Shown here piece after piece: positions 8,334 through 16,278 of a DNA stretch of 64,000 nt. The notes beneath the pieces are model-generated. The model was not told the origin of the DNA. It saw nothing but the letters and a program-made list of their open reading frames with translations, and ran no database searches. The translations under genes and the position numbers were made by a program. This DNA comes from Streptomyces sp. CB02980. Its GTDB lineage: Bacteria > Actinomycetota > Actinomycetes > Streptomycetales > Streptomycetaceae. The stretch spans positions 62,001 through 126,000 of the forward strand of contig NZ_JACSCH020000023.1 of the NCBI RefSeq assembly GCF_014451325.2, given 5' to 3'. Each line of letters starts with the position of its first letter. The first letter of the stretch is position 1.

Positions 8334-9565
8334 GTCGTCGGCTCCCCCTCGTACTCGTGCGGGCCGGGGGTCTCCGCGGGGAGCTCCGCGGTGACCCGGA
8401 ACCCGCCCCGCGGAGCCGGTCCCGAGTCAAGAGTGCCGCCTGCCGCCGCGACCCGCTCGCGCAGGCCCCGCAGACCGCTGCCCGGGGTGCCGGTGGTGGC
8501 CGGTGTGCGGGCGACCGGGCCCCGGCCGTCGTCGGTGACGGTGAGGCGGACCCGGTCGGCGGTGCCGTCCAGGGCGATCACGCAGCGGGACGCGCCGCTG
8601 TGCCGTACCGCGTTCGTCGTGGACTCCCGCACCACCCAGCTGAGCAGGGCCTCCGTCTGCGGTTCCAGGAGCGGGCCCGAGCGGCGTACGACCGGTTCGA
8701 TGCCGGCCGAGGACAGCGCGTCGCGCGCCCGGTCCAGTTCGGTGGCGAGGCTGCCCTCGCGGTAGCCGGTGACGGCCTCCCTGATCTCGGTGAGCGCCTG
8801 CCGGCCCACCGCCTCGATGTCCGCCACCTGGGCGAGGGCCGCGTCGAGGTCGCGCGGCGCAAGCCGGCGTACGACCTCCGACTTCACCACGATCACCGAG
8901 AGCGTGTGACCGAGCAGGTCGTGCAGGTCGCGGGAGAACCGCAGCCGCTCCTTCTCGACGGCCGCCCTGGCCAGTTCCTCCCGGGTCGCCCGGAGCTGCC
9001 CGACCGTCTCGTCCAGGGCGAGGATCGCCGCCGTCACCATCACCGAGATGAAGGTGCCGTACACGACGCCGACGGAGTCCCAGCCGTCCCGCCAGAACGT
9101 CACCACCCCCACCGCGACGACCAGCGGGAGGGTGATCCACCGCAGGAGCCTCCCGCGCCGCACCGTCGCCCCGACCGCGAGGCCGAGCAGCGGGAACAGC
9201 AGCAGCCATTCCCTCCCGTAGCCGATGGCGAGTGCGAAGGTCAGCGCCCCGAGGGTGCCGAGGAGTCCCCAGGTCAGGGGCGTCTCCCGGCTGCCCGGGT
9301 GGAAGGAGCGGAAGACGATGGCGATGTAGAGCGTGTTGAAGGTGAAGAGGCCGATACCGCCGATCCAGGGGTTCGGGGCCTCGCCGCCGAGGAGGTGGGA
9401 GAACGCACCCACGCCCATGAGCAGCCACGGGAGGAGGCTGATCCCGCTCGGGCCCTGGTCCGACCGCTCCCGGGCCCGCGTCGCCGCGAGCCGCCGCCAG
9501 CTGCCCATCACGTCCGGTCTCCTCACGTGCGCGCCCGCCCCCGTCATGTCCCTCATGCCCGTCAC
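8330..9565 (-). CDS. Membrane sensor histidine kinase (HisKA_3, DesK-like)
   Basis: 411 residues. An N-terminal membrane part (about 40-185) has five or six hydrophobic segments with almost no extracellular domain, so it probably senses within the membrane. The dimerisation helix carries the phospho-accepting His215 in SRDLHDLLGH, followed by an ATPase domain with the N box RESTTNAVRHSG and the G box GSGLRGLRERV. It would phosphorylate the regulator at 7728. Several in-frame ATGs lie in the first 20 codons, so the exact start is uncertain. The gene follows the ABC permease by six bases. Confidence 0.93.
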   Translation of the reverse strand: MTGMRDMTGAGAHVRRPDVMGSWRRLAATRARERSDQGPSGISLLPWLLMGVGAFSHLLGGEAPNPWIGGIGLFTFNTLYIAIVFRSFHPGSRETPLTWGLLGTLGALTFALAIGYGREWLLLFPLLGLAVGATVRRGRLLRWITLPLVVAVGVVTFWRDGWDSVGVVYGTFISVMVTAAILALDETVGQLRATREELARAAVEKERLRFSRDLHDLLGHTLSVIVVKSEVVRRLAPRDLDAALAQVADIEAVGRQALTEIREAVTGYREGSLATELDRARDALSSAGIEPVVRRSGPLLEPQTEALLSWVVRESTTNAVRHSGASRCVIALDGTADRVRLTVTDDGRGPVARTPATTGTPGSGLRGLRERVAAAGGTLDSGPAPRGGFRVTAELPAETPGPHEYEGEPTT

Positions 9566-9571
9566 GCCCCC

Positions 9572-10294
9572 TCAGGCCGTTCTCGCCGAACGACGGTACG
9601 AGACCGCCGCGTACGTGCCGAAGAGCGCCGCCCACCCGAGCAGTACCGCCAGGGTCGCCGCCCCCGGCGCCGTCCCCTCCGACACCGCCACGCCCAGCTC
9701 GGCGAAACGGTTCGTCGGCGTGAACTCCGAGACCGTGCGGAGCCAGTCGGGGAAGAGCACGACAGGGAACCACAGCCCGCCGACCACCGCGAGCCCCAGA
9801 TTGCAGGCGACGTTCACGACCCCGGTCGTCTGCGCCGTGAGCCGGTAGCCGTTGCCGAGACCGAGCAGGGTGAACGGGAGCGAGCCGAGCCAGAGCGTGA
9901 CGGCGACGGCGCCCCACTGCCAGGCCGCCATGCGCACGCCGTTGGCCAGACCGCCCGCCACCAGAACCCCCGTGATGGCCGGCAGCACGACGACCGAACC
10001 GGTCAGGGCACGGCCCGCCACCACCTGCCGGGGCGTCATGGGCGTGATCCGCAGCTGCCGCAGCCAGCCCGTGGACTTGTCCTCGGCCACGCCCGTACCG
10101 AGGGAGAGCGCGGCGCCGAGCGCCCCGTACGCCGCCATCCCGACCATCGCGGCCTTCTTGTACGCGCCGTCGTCCCCGCCGCCGAGGTTGGTGAAGAGGA
10201 GGTACATCATCACCGGCACACCGATCGTCGAGATGACGAAACCGGCGTCGCGCAGGGTCCTGCGCACTTCCAGGCGTACGTACGCGGTGATCAT
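9572..10294 (-). CDS. ABC-2 type exporter permease
   Basis: 240 residues with about six membrane helices, beginning MITAYVRLEVRRTLRD, typical of short ABC-2 permeases whose N-terminus leads straight into helix 1. The ATG at 10294 overlaps the ATPase stop (ATGA), fixing the start and indicating coupling. It would form the transmembrane half of an exporter with the ATPase at 10291-11226. Association with a kinase/regulator pair suggests export of an antibiotic, peptide or lipid under stress control; this role is inferred from gene order. Confidence 0.9.
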   Translation of the reverse strand: MITAYVRLEVRRTLRDAGFVISTIGVPVMMYLLFTNLGGGDDGAYKKAAMVGMAAYGALGAALSLGTGVAEDKSTGWLRQLRITPMTPRQVVAGRALTGSVVVLPAITGVLVAGGLANGVRMAAWQWGAVAVTLWLGSLPFTLLGLGNGYRLTAQTTGVVNVACNLGLAVVGGLWFPVVLFPDWLRTVSEFTPTNRFAELGVAVSEGTAPGAATLAVLLGWAALFGTYAAVSYRRSARTA

Positions 10295-11226
10295 CGGACC
10301 GTCTCCAAGGTGGTGAGGGCGCCCTGCGTGAGGGCGAGGAAGGCGTCGTTCAGGGAGACCGGGGTGACTTCGAGGCCTCTGACCGCGTCCCGCTCCGCCA
10401 GCGCCCGTACGGTCCCGTCGGAGTCCCCGGTACGCAGCCGGGCACGGTCGCCCCGCACCTCGTACGAGCTGACGCCGGGCAGCAGGCCGAGCCACTCCGT
10501 CGGGCCGCCCGCCAGGTCGAAGGAGACCAGGTGTCCGCCGGCGGCCCGCTTGAGCTCCTCGCTCGTACCGGCGGCGACGATCCGGCCGGAGTCGAGGACG
10601 ACGATCCGGTCGGCGTACGCGTCGGCCTCCTCCAGGTAGTGGGTGGAGAAGAGGACGGTGTTGCCCCGGCGTGCGTAGCCCCGCATCGAGTCCCAGAACT
10701 CCTGGCGCGCCTCGACGTCGAGTGCGGCCGTCGGTTCGTCCAGGACGATCAGCTCCGGGTTCCCGACCAGGGCGACGGCGAACCGGACCCGCTGGGTCTG
10801 GCCGCCCGACAGCCGGTCGACCCGGCGGTCCGCGAGCTCGCCGAGCCCGGCGAGCGCCAGTGCCTCCGCGACCGGCATCGGCGCCGGGTAGGTCCGGGCG
10901 ACGAAGGCGACCAGCTCGTGGACCGTGACGCGGGGGACCGGCCGGCCCTCCTGCAGCATCGCGCCGACCCGGCCGGCGGCGACGGCGCGGTCCGGTGTGG
11001 CGCCGAAGAGTTCGACGCGGCCGCCGTCGGGCTCGTCGAGGCCGAGGAGCAGTGCGATGGCCGTCGACTTCCCGGCGCCGTTGCGGCCGAGCAGGGCCAC
11101 CGTCTCGCCGCGCCGGACGGTGAGGTCGAACCCGTCGACGGCGCGGACGGCGCCGAAGGCCTTGGCCGCGTCGCGAAAGGCGACCGCCGGTTCGTCCGTG
11201 TCCCTGGTCATGAGGTCCCTTGTCAT
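10291..11226 (-). CDS. ABC exporter ATP-binding protein
   Basis: 311 residues, an ATPase of the DrrA/CcmA type. Walker A is GRNGAGKST at 47-55, the Q loop is AMLQEGRPVP, the signature is LSGGQTQR, and Walker B is LIVLDEPTAA, followed by the switch His in STHYLEEAD. The C-terminal ~90 residues are the extra domain typical of drug-export ATPases. A second ATG six codons in (MTRDTDEP) is an alternative start. It heads the four-gene minus-strand operon ATPase-permease-kinase-regulator. Confidence 0.94.
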   Translation of the reverse strand: MTRDLMTRDTDEPAVAFRDAAKAFGAVRAVDGFDLTVRRGETVALLGRNGAGKSTAIALLLGLDEPDGGRVELFGATPDRAVAAGRVGAMLQEGRPVPRVTVHELVAFVARTYPAPMPVAEALALAGLGELADRRVDRLSGGQTQRVRFAVALVGNPELIVLDEPTAALDVEARQEFWDSMRGYARRGNTVLFSTHYLEEADAYADRIVVLDSGRIVAAGTSEELKRAAGGHLVSFDLAGGPTEWLGLLPGVSSYEVRGDRARLRTGDSDGTVRALAERDAVRGLEVTPVSLNDAFLALTQGALTTLETVR

Positions 11227-11322
11227 GAGGACGACGGTACGAATCCGGGGCCCTTCGGCGGCAGGCGCGTACGTACGGTCCTGGCCGTGACAAATGTCCT
11301 GGGAGCTGCGCCCCGGCCATCT

Positions 11323-11337
11323 CTGACGTACCGTCAG
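11323..11337. promoter_or_regulatory. CTGAC-N5-GTCAG palindrome
   Basis: CTGACgtaccGTCAG is the same palindrome class as the one at 1458-1472, differing only in the central five bases (gtacc against cttcc). It lies about 20 bp upstream of the predicted -35 of the MaoC operon and also within reach of the divergent ABC operon. Its recurrence at two beta-oxidation promoters suggests one dedicated regulator, probably of TetR type; that regulator is not identified in the window. Confidence 0.55.
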
Positions 11338-11356
11338 GTGACGGGTGCCGGGAGGG

Positions 11357-11385
11357 TTCCCAACTCTCTCCGGCTGGGCTATACA
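11357..11385 (+). promoter_or_regulatory. Predicted promoter of the MaoC-ADH-SDR operon
   Basis: A -10 element TATACA at 11380-11385 has a -35-like TTCCCA at 11357-11362 with a 17-bp spacer; the -35 resembles the TTCCGT proposed for the acyl-CoA dehydrogenase promoter. Transcription would begin near 11392, immediately before the KstR-type box at 11400, leaving a leader of about 120 bases before the ATG at 11514. Confidence 0.5.
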
Positions 11386-11399
11386 TGGGGACCACCGAC

Positions 11400-11415
11400 C
11401 TAGAACGCGTTCTAG
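11400..11415. promoter_or_regulatory. KstR-type operator, perfect 16-bp palindrome
   Basis: CTAGAACGCGTTCTAG is a perfect palindrome and contains an exact match to the KstR consensus TnnAACnnGTTnnA (11401-11414). It lies just downstream of the predicted start site, where a bound TetR-family repressor would block elongation. With the matching box at 1475-1488 it ties the two halves of the beta-oxidation cluster to one regulator. Confidence 0.7.
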
Positions 11416-11513
11416 AACGGCCGCGTACGGGACGGTCCCCGCACGGCCTCGGTGCGGCCGACGGTGCGGACGGCCGTGCCGAGGTCTTCACCGCCACGAG
11501 GAGCAGCAGCCCG

Positions 11514-12386
11514 ATGCCCATCGACCCCGCCAAGGCCGTCGCCGCCGAACCCCGCAGCGCCGAGATCTCCTGGGACCACAAGGACGTCCAGCTCTACCAC
11601 CTGGGACTCGGCGCCGGCTCGTTTCAAGGCAAGCACAGCCCGGCGACCGACCCCGACGAGCTCCGCTACACCCTCGAATCCAAGCTCCACGTCCTGCCCA
11701 GCTTCGCGACCGTCGCGGGCGCCGGCATGGGCGTCGTCGGCGGGCTCTCCGCCCCCGGCATCGACATCGACCTCGCCGCCGTCCTGCACGGCGGTCAGAC
11801 GGTCACCCTGCACCGCCCCGTCCCCGTCACCGGCCGCGCCCTCTCCACCTCCCGCGTCGCCGCCGTGTACGACAAGGGCAAGGCCGCCGTCCTCGTCCTG
11901 CGCTCCGAGGCCTCCGACGCCGACGGCCCGCTCTGGACCAGCGACGCCCAGATCTTCGTCCGCGGGGAAGGCGGCTGGGGCGGCGACCGCGGCCCCTCCG
12001 AGCGCCTCGCGCTCCCCGACCGCGAGCCCGACGCCACCGTCGAACGGCCGATCCGCGAGGAACAGGCCCTGCTCTACCGGCTCTCCGGCGACTGGAACCC
12101 GCTCCACGCCGACCCCGAGTTCGCCAAGCTCGCCGGCTTCGACCGGCCGATCCTGCACGGGCTCTGCTCGTACGGCATGACCCTCAAGGCGGTCGTGGAC
12201 ACGGTGCTCGGCGGGGACGTCGCCCGGGTCCGCTCGTACCGCACGCGCTTCGCCGGGATCGTCTTCCCCGGCGAGACCCTGCGCATCCGGATGTGGGCCG
12301 GGGACGGCCGCGTCCAGGTGGCGGTGACGGCCGTGGAGCGCGACGACGCCCCGGTCCTCGCCGACACCCTCGTCGAACACGCCTGA
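11514..12386 (+). CDS. MaoC-type enoyl-CoA hydratase (hydratase 2, double hotdog)
   Basis: 290 residues with two hotdog halves. The C-terminal half carries the hydratase-2 motif GDWNPLHADPEFAKLAGF near residue 193, containing the catalytic Asp and His; the N-terminal half lacks it, as usual for the eukaryotic-like double-hotdog form. It would hydrate trans-2-enoyl-CoA to (R)-3-hydroxyacyl-CoA. GAGGAG about 10 bases upstream supports ATG 11514; the in-frame ATG at 11385 is rejected because operator and promoter lie inside that extension. It is followed by alcohol dehydrogenase and SDR genes in one operon. Confidence 0.9.
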   Translation: MPIDPAKAVAAEPRSAEISWDHKDVQLYHLGLGAGSFQGKHSPATDPDELRYTLESKLHVLPSFATVAGAGMGVVGGLSAPGIDIDLAAVLHGGQTVTLHRPVPVTGRALSTSRVAAVYDKGKAAVLVLRSEASDADGPLWTSDAQIFVRGEGGWGGDRGPSERLALPDREPDATVERPIREEQALLYRLSGDWNPLHADPEFAKLAGFDRPILHGLCSYGMTLKAVVDTVLGGDVARVRSYRTRFAGIVFPGETLRIRMWAGDGRVQVAVTAVERDDAPVLADTLVEHA

Positions 12387-12407
12387 TCGCCTGATTGGAG
12401 CCGCACC

Positions 12408-13484
12408 ATGCGCGCAGCCGTACTGCACGAGATCGGCCAGGACAAGCTCGAAGTCGTCGACGACGTCGAGGCGGTGGGCTTCGGCCCCGGCAAGGTGAAG
12501 ATCCGGGTCAGGGCCACCGGTCTCTGCCACTCCGACGTCTCCGCGATGAGCGGCGTCCTCCCGCAGCCCGCCCCCTTCATCCCCGGCCACGAGGGCGCGG
12601 GCGAGATACTCGACGTCGGCGACGGCGTCACCGGACTCACCCAGGGCCAGCGGGTGCTGCTCTGCTGGCTGCCCGCCTGCGGCAGCTGTCCCGCCTGCAG
12701 GCGCGGGCAGACCCAGCTCTGCCTGGCCGGGTTCATGAACGCCGGCACGCCCAACTTCAAGCGCCCCGGCGGCGACGTGTTCGGCTTCGCCGGCACCGGC
12801 ACCTTCACCGAGGAGGTCGTCGTCGACGCGGGCTGCGCCGTCCCGATCCCCGACGACGTGCCCTTCGGCATCGCCGCCCTCATCGGCTGCGGCGTCACCA
12901 CCGGGCTCGGCGCCGCCATCAACACGGCCAAGGTGGAGGCCGGTTCGTCGGTCGCCGTCATCGGCTGCGGAGGCGTCGGCATCTCCGCGATCCAGGGCGC
13001 CAAGCTCCAGGGCGCCGCCCAGATCGTCGCCGTCGACCCCGTCGAGTCGCGCCGCGAGGCCGCGCTGCGCTTCGGCGCCACCGAGGCGGTCGCCCCGGAC
13101 GCGCTCGCCGACGCCAAGCAGCGGATCACCGCGGGCGAGGGCTTCGACTACGTCTTCGAGGTCGTCGGCAAGTCCGCCACCGCCCGCACCGCGTACGAGA
13201 ACACCCGGCGCGGCGGCACCCTCTGCGTCGTCGGCGCGGGCGCGATGGACGACAACCTCCAGCTCAACATGTTCGAGCTGTTCTTCGACGAGAAGCGGAT
13301 CCTGCCCTCCATGTACGGCGGCGGCGACGTGCTCCGCTCCTACGAGCGGGCCATCGCGCTCTGGCGGGCAGGCCGCATCGACCTGGAGTCGCTCATCACC
13401 CACCGCGTACCCCTCGCGGGCATCAACGAGGCCCTGGAGCAGATGCGGACGGGTGCCGCGCTCCGCACCTGCATCGAGATCTGA
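12408..13484 (+). CDS. Zinc-dependent alcohol dehydrogenase, class III-like
   Basis: 358 residues of the medium-chain dehydrogenase family. Catalytic zinc ligands are the Cys in GLCHSDV and His/Glu in GHEGAG; the structural-zinc lobe has the spaced cysteines of CGSCPACRRGQTQLC. The nucleotide fold is GCGGVG near residue 183. It would oxidise an alcohol to an aldehyde with NAD, plausibly in side-chain or alkyl degradation. It begins 21 bases after the hydratase gene. Its last 14 coding bases, stop included, are repeated 23 bases downstream (13494-13507). Confidence 0.92.
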   Translation: MRAAVLHEIGQDKLEVVDDVEAVGFGPGKVKIRVRATGLCHSDVSAMSGVLPQPAPFIPGHEGAGEILDVGDGVTGLTQGQRVLLCWLPACGSCPACRRGQTQLCLAGFMNAGTPNFKRPGGDVFGFAGTGTFTEEVVVDAGCAVPIPDDVPFGIAALIGCGVTTGLGAAINTAKVEAGSSVAVIGCGGVGISAIQGAKLQGAAQIVAVDPVESRREAALRFGATEAVAPDALADAKQRITAGEGFDYVFEVVGKSATARTAYENTRRGGTLCVVGAGAMDDNLQLNMFELFFDEKRILPSMYGGGDVLRSYERAIALWRAGRIDLESLITHRVPLAGINEALEQMRTGAALRTCIEI

Positions 13485-13507
13485 CCCGTACCCGCATCGA
13501 GATCTGA
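13471..13507. repeat. Duplicated 3' end of the alcohol dehydrogenase gene (14 bp x2)
   Basis: GCATCGAGATCTGA occurs at 13471-13484, where it encodes the last residues and stop of the dehydrogenase, and again perfectly at 13494-13507, just before the Shine-Dalgarno of the next SDR gene. The offset is 23 bases. Confidence 0.85.
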
Positions 13508-13521
13508 GAGGACCGCGACAC

Positions 13522-14484
13522 ATGTCACTCCCTCTTGAGGGCCTGAGCGCGATCGTCACCGGCGCCGGCCGGGGACTCGGCCGCGCCGAGGCCCTGGAAC
13601 TGGCCCGGCTCGGAGCTGCCGTCGTCGTCAACGACTACGGGCAGCCGGGGCGCGACGGCTCGGGCGCGGCCTCCGCCGCGCCCGCCGAGGAGGTCGCCGC
13701 GGAGATCCGCGCGACGGGCGGCAGGGCGGTCGCGCACCTCGGCGACATCGCCGACTTCGAGACGGCACGGGCCCTGGTCGACCTGGCCGTGGCCGAGTTC
13801 GGCAAGCTGGACGTCCTGGTCAACAACGCGGGCATCCTGCGCGACCGGATGGTCTTCTCGATGAGCGAGGAGGAGTGGGACTCGGTCATACGCGTCCACC
13901 TCAAAGGCCACTTCAACACCACGCACTTCGCGGCGGTGCACTGGAGGAGCCGGGCGAAGGCGGGGGAGACCGGCGTGTACGGCCGGATCGTCAACACCTC
14001 CTCCGAGGCCTTCCTCGCCGGCTCGGCCGGCCAGCCGAACTACGCGGCCGCCAAGGGCGGGATCGTGGGCCTGACGACGTCGACGGCGCTCGCGCTCGCC
14101 CGGTACGGGGTGACGGCGAACGCCATCTGCCCGCGGGCGCGCACCAGGATGACCGAGGACGTGTTCGCGGCCATTCCAGCGAACAAGGGGGGCGCCGGGC
14201 CGACGGCCGAGGGCGACCTCGACCCGCTGTCCCCGGAGCACGTGGCGCCACTCGTCGGCTACCTCGCCTCCCCGGCGGCGGCCGGGGTCAACGGCCAACT
14301 GCTCGTCGTGCACGGCGGGATGGTCGCGATCGTGGACCGGCCGCGGGTGGCGGCCAAGTTCGACACGGCCAAGGAGGCGTTCACGTACGAGGAACTGGAC
14401 GGCCTCCTGACCCCGCACTACGCGTCCCGCCCGGCGGGCGAGACCTTCGCGGCGTCGGAGGTCCTCGGCCTGAAGAAAGACTGA
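13522..14484 (+). CDS. SDR, HSD17B4/MFE-2-like 3-hydroxyacyl-CoA dehydrogenase
   Basis: 320 residues. TGAGRGLG at 13-20 binds the cofactor, VVNDYGQPGRDGSG matches the characteristic second strand of multifunctional-enzyme type 2 dehydrogenases, NNAGILRDRM follows, and Tyr174/Lys178 are in NYAAAKGG. It would oxidise the (R)-3-hydroxyacyl-CoA made by the MaoC hydratase encoded in the same operon, which explains the pairing. ATG 13522 is preceded by GAGAGGA; an upstream in-frame ATG inside the dehydrogenase gene is rejected. A strong bidirectional terminator follows. Confidence 0.9.
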   Translation: MSLPLEGLSAIVTGAGRGLGRAEALELARLGAAVVVNDYGQPGRDGSGAASAAPAEEVAAEIRATGGRAVAHLGDIADFETARALVDLAVAEFGKLDVLVNNAGILRDRMVFSMSEEEWDSVIRVHLKGHFNTTHFAAVHWRSRAKAGETGVYGRIVNTSSEAFLAGSAGQPNYAAAKGGIVGLTTSTALALARYGVTANAICPRARTRMTEDVFAAIPANKGGAGPTAEGDLDPLSPEHVAPLVGYLASPAAAGVNGQLLVVHGGMVAIVDRPRVAAKFDTAKEAFTYEELDGLLTPHYASRPAGETFAASEVLGLKKD

Positions 14485-14541
14485 GGCCCGGGGGGGGCGA
14501 CCACCGGCCGGGGTGCGGCTCGGCCGGGGGACGGTGGGGAA

Positions 14542-14577
14542 GACGAAGGGCCCCGGGGTGACCCGGGGCCCTTCGTC
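14542..14577. terminator. Bidirectional terminator hairpin
   Basis: A perfect 16-bp stem (14542-14557 with 14562-14577) closes on the tetraloop GTGA. It lies between the SDR gene and the convergent small gene at 14595 and would end transcription from both sides. As is common in this genus, no long U run follows. Confidence 0.85.
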
Positions 14578-14594
14578 CCACCTGGTACTTCTCG

Positions 14595-14723
14595 TTACTG
14601 CGAGACGGGCTCGCGGCGGTGGCGGCCGTGCGGGGAGGACGCGGAGTCCTCCGTCGGTGCGGCGTCCCCGCGGTGCTTGCCGGAGCCGTTCGGCTCCTGC
14701 CCGGTCGTGCTGTTCTCCGACAT
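14595..14723 (-). CDS. Small hydrophilic protein, 42 residues
   Basis: ATG 14723 to TAA 14595 encodes MSENSTTGQEPNGSGKHRG and on to HRREPVSQ, rich in Ser, Gly, His and Arg with no hydrophobic stretch. GGGGTGAG seven bases upstream of the ATG is a convincing Shine-Dalgarno, and codon use is as GC-biased as in neighbouring genes. It follows the 403-residue gene by 48 bases on the same strand and is closed by the terminator at 14542-14577, so it is probably the last gene of a two-gene unit. Function unknown; it looks intrinsically disordered. Confidence 0.6.
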   Translation of the reverse strand: MSENSTTGQEPNGSGKHRGDAAPTEDSASSPHGRHRREPVSQ

Positions 14724-14771
14724 GGTCGAACTCACCCCGTTGACATCGGTCGTGCTGTGCAGCCCGAGAGT

Positions 14772-15983
14772 CTAGCCAGCGGGTTTCCCGTCCGTGAGGG
14801 GAGCCTGCTGCAACGGCACGGGACGGCACACCCGGGGCTCCTCGGCGCCTGCGTCCGCCCCCTCCGGGGCCCCCGTCGAAGCAACCGCCGAGGCCGCCGC
14901 CGCGACCGCATCGGGTCCCGGCTCCGGCGGCGCCTCCACGTCCGCAAGACCGCAGGGCGCCCCGGCCGTCGCGTACGGCAGCCGGAGCACGCCCCCGGCC
15001 GTCCACAGGCCGGCCCCGGCCAGCCACCCCACGGGTGCGGCCAGTTGGCCCATCCGGCGGGCGATCGGCTGCCACGTCCCCACCCAGCTGCCGCCCGCCG
15101 CGTCGATCCGCAGCGCGACCGCACAGGTCTCGGGCATCAGGACCTGCCCCGGCTGGACGGCGAACGGCGTCACCGCCGCGTCGTCGAGCCGCAGGCACTC
15201 CGGGAAGCGCACCGGCAGCAGACTGCCGAGGACACCCCAGCCCAGCCGGTCGTGCCCCGGTGACGGCGCGTCGGAACGGATCAGGAGCAGCCCGCTGTCC
15301 GGGTCCGCGAGGAGCAGCCGGTCGTTGCTGTCCTCGGTGATCTGCAGCAGCGGCGTCACCTCCCCGCCCCGCTCCAGATCGACGGCGACCGCCTTCAGCG
15401 GCCCGTCGTCGAGCCGCCGGTCGAGCGCGAGCATCCGGCCCGTACGGTCGAGCCACACCCCGCCCGCGCACCGGCCCTTGACCTCCGCCACCTGCTCGGG
15501 ACCGAAGGCCCCGCCCGCGACCAGCCACAGCGTGGTCGTGTCGGGGCCGACGCACATGGCGTACGCGCAGATGCCGTCCGGCGAGGGCGGCAGCAGCACC
15601 AGGTGCTCGGAGCCCGGGGCCTCCACGGCGCCGAGCCGGAGCTCCCCGGTGGCCGGGCCCGTGGGGTAGAGCAGCGAGAACGTGTTCCGCCGCCCGTCCA
15701 CGCGGCGGGCGACCAGGACCCGGCCGTCGGCCAGGGGCAGCAGCTGGGTGCCGGGCTCCTCCGGCTGGTCGAGGGGGAGCGGGACGGCGTACGGCTCCGG
15801 GCCGTCGAGCGTCCACCGCTCCACGTACAGGGCGTCCCCGTCGCCCGCGAGCCTGGCGGCGTACGCGCCGTTCGCCGTGATCGTGAGACCCGTAGTGAAC
15901 TCCGCCGGCCGGGCGCCGCGGCCGGGGTGCTCCCCGTCGCGGCCGTCGTCCTCGGCCGCGGTCTCGATGGCACACGCTGTCAT
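14772..15983 (-). CDS. Conserved hypothetical protein, beta-propeller-like
   Basis: 403 residues with no signal peptide or membrane helix. The sequence consists of repeated short blocks of the pattern GD.LYVERW, DGRVLVARR and ADPDSGLLLI, which looks like a WD40/beta-propeller, followed by an Ala/Pro-rich tail from about residue 345. The ATG at 15983 is chosen because GGAGGTGA lies seven bases upstream; an upstream in-frame ATG at 16004 would place that element inside the gene. No enzymatic motif is visible. Similar proteins are common in streptomycetes without known function. Confidence 0.7.
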   Translation of the reverse strand: MTACAIETAAEDDGRDGEHPGRGARPAEFTTGLTITANGAYAARLAGDGDALYVERWTLDGPEPYAVPLPLDQPEEPGTQLLPLADGRVLVARRVDGRRNTFSLLYPTGPATGELRLGAVEAPGSEHLVLLPPSPDGICAYAMCVGPDTTTLWLVAGGAFGPEQVAEVKGRCAGGVWLDRTGRMLALDRRLDDGPLKAVAVDLERGGEVTPLLQITEDSNDRLLLADPDSGLLLIRSDAPSPGHDRLGWGVLGSLLPVRFPECLRLDDAAVTPFAVQPGQVLMPETCAVALRIDAAGGSWVGTWQPIARRMGQLAAPVGWLAGAGLWTAGGVLRLPYATAGAPCGLADVEAPPEPGPDAVAAAASAVASTGAPEGADAGAEEPRVCRPVPLQQAPLTDGKPAG

Positions 15984-16126
15984 CGACTCGTCACCTCCGG
16001 CCACGAAGCTAGTTTTCGCACTTCCAGCCGAACAACACGAGCAGGGTCACTTCACACATAAGGGTGGCTGTGCGGCGGTTCGGCTGAGGGGTGGGGGGCG
16101 GGTGTGCTGGAGTTGCCCGTGATGAG

Positions 16127-16145
16127 TAAGGTAAGGCGAACCTAA
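16127..16145. promoter_or_regulatory. Iron box (DmdR/IdeR-type operator)
   Basis: The 19 bases TAAGGTAAGGCGAACCTAA fit the actinomycete iron box TTAGGTTAGGCTCACCTAA at most positions. It lies about 130 bp upstream of the siderophore-binding lipoprotein gene. The rest of 15984-16278 shows no gene. Confidence 0.8.
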
Positions 16146-16278
16146 ACGGAGGCTGTGGCTCCGCCCGGCCCGCTCCGGACGGAATCTGCGGCTCCGGCCG
16201 GTCACCCCGGACGGAGCCCCCACCACTCCGGCCCGGTCGCGCCCGTCTCCCCGCCAGGACACGTACAGGAGCCTTCTC

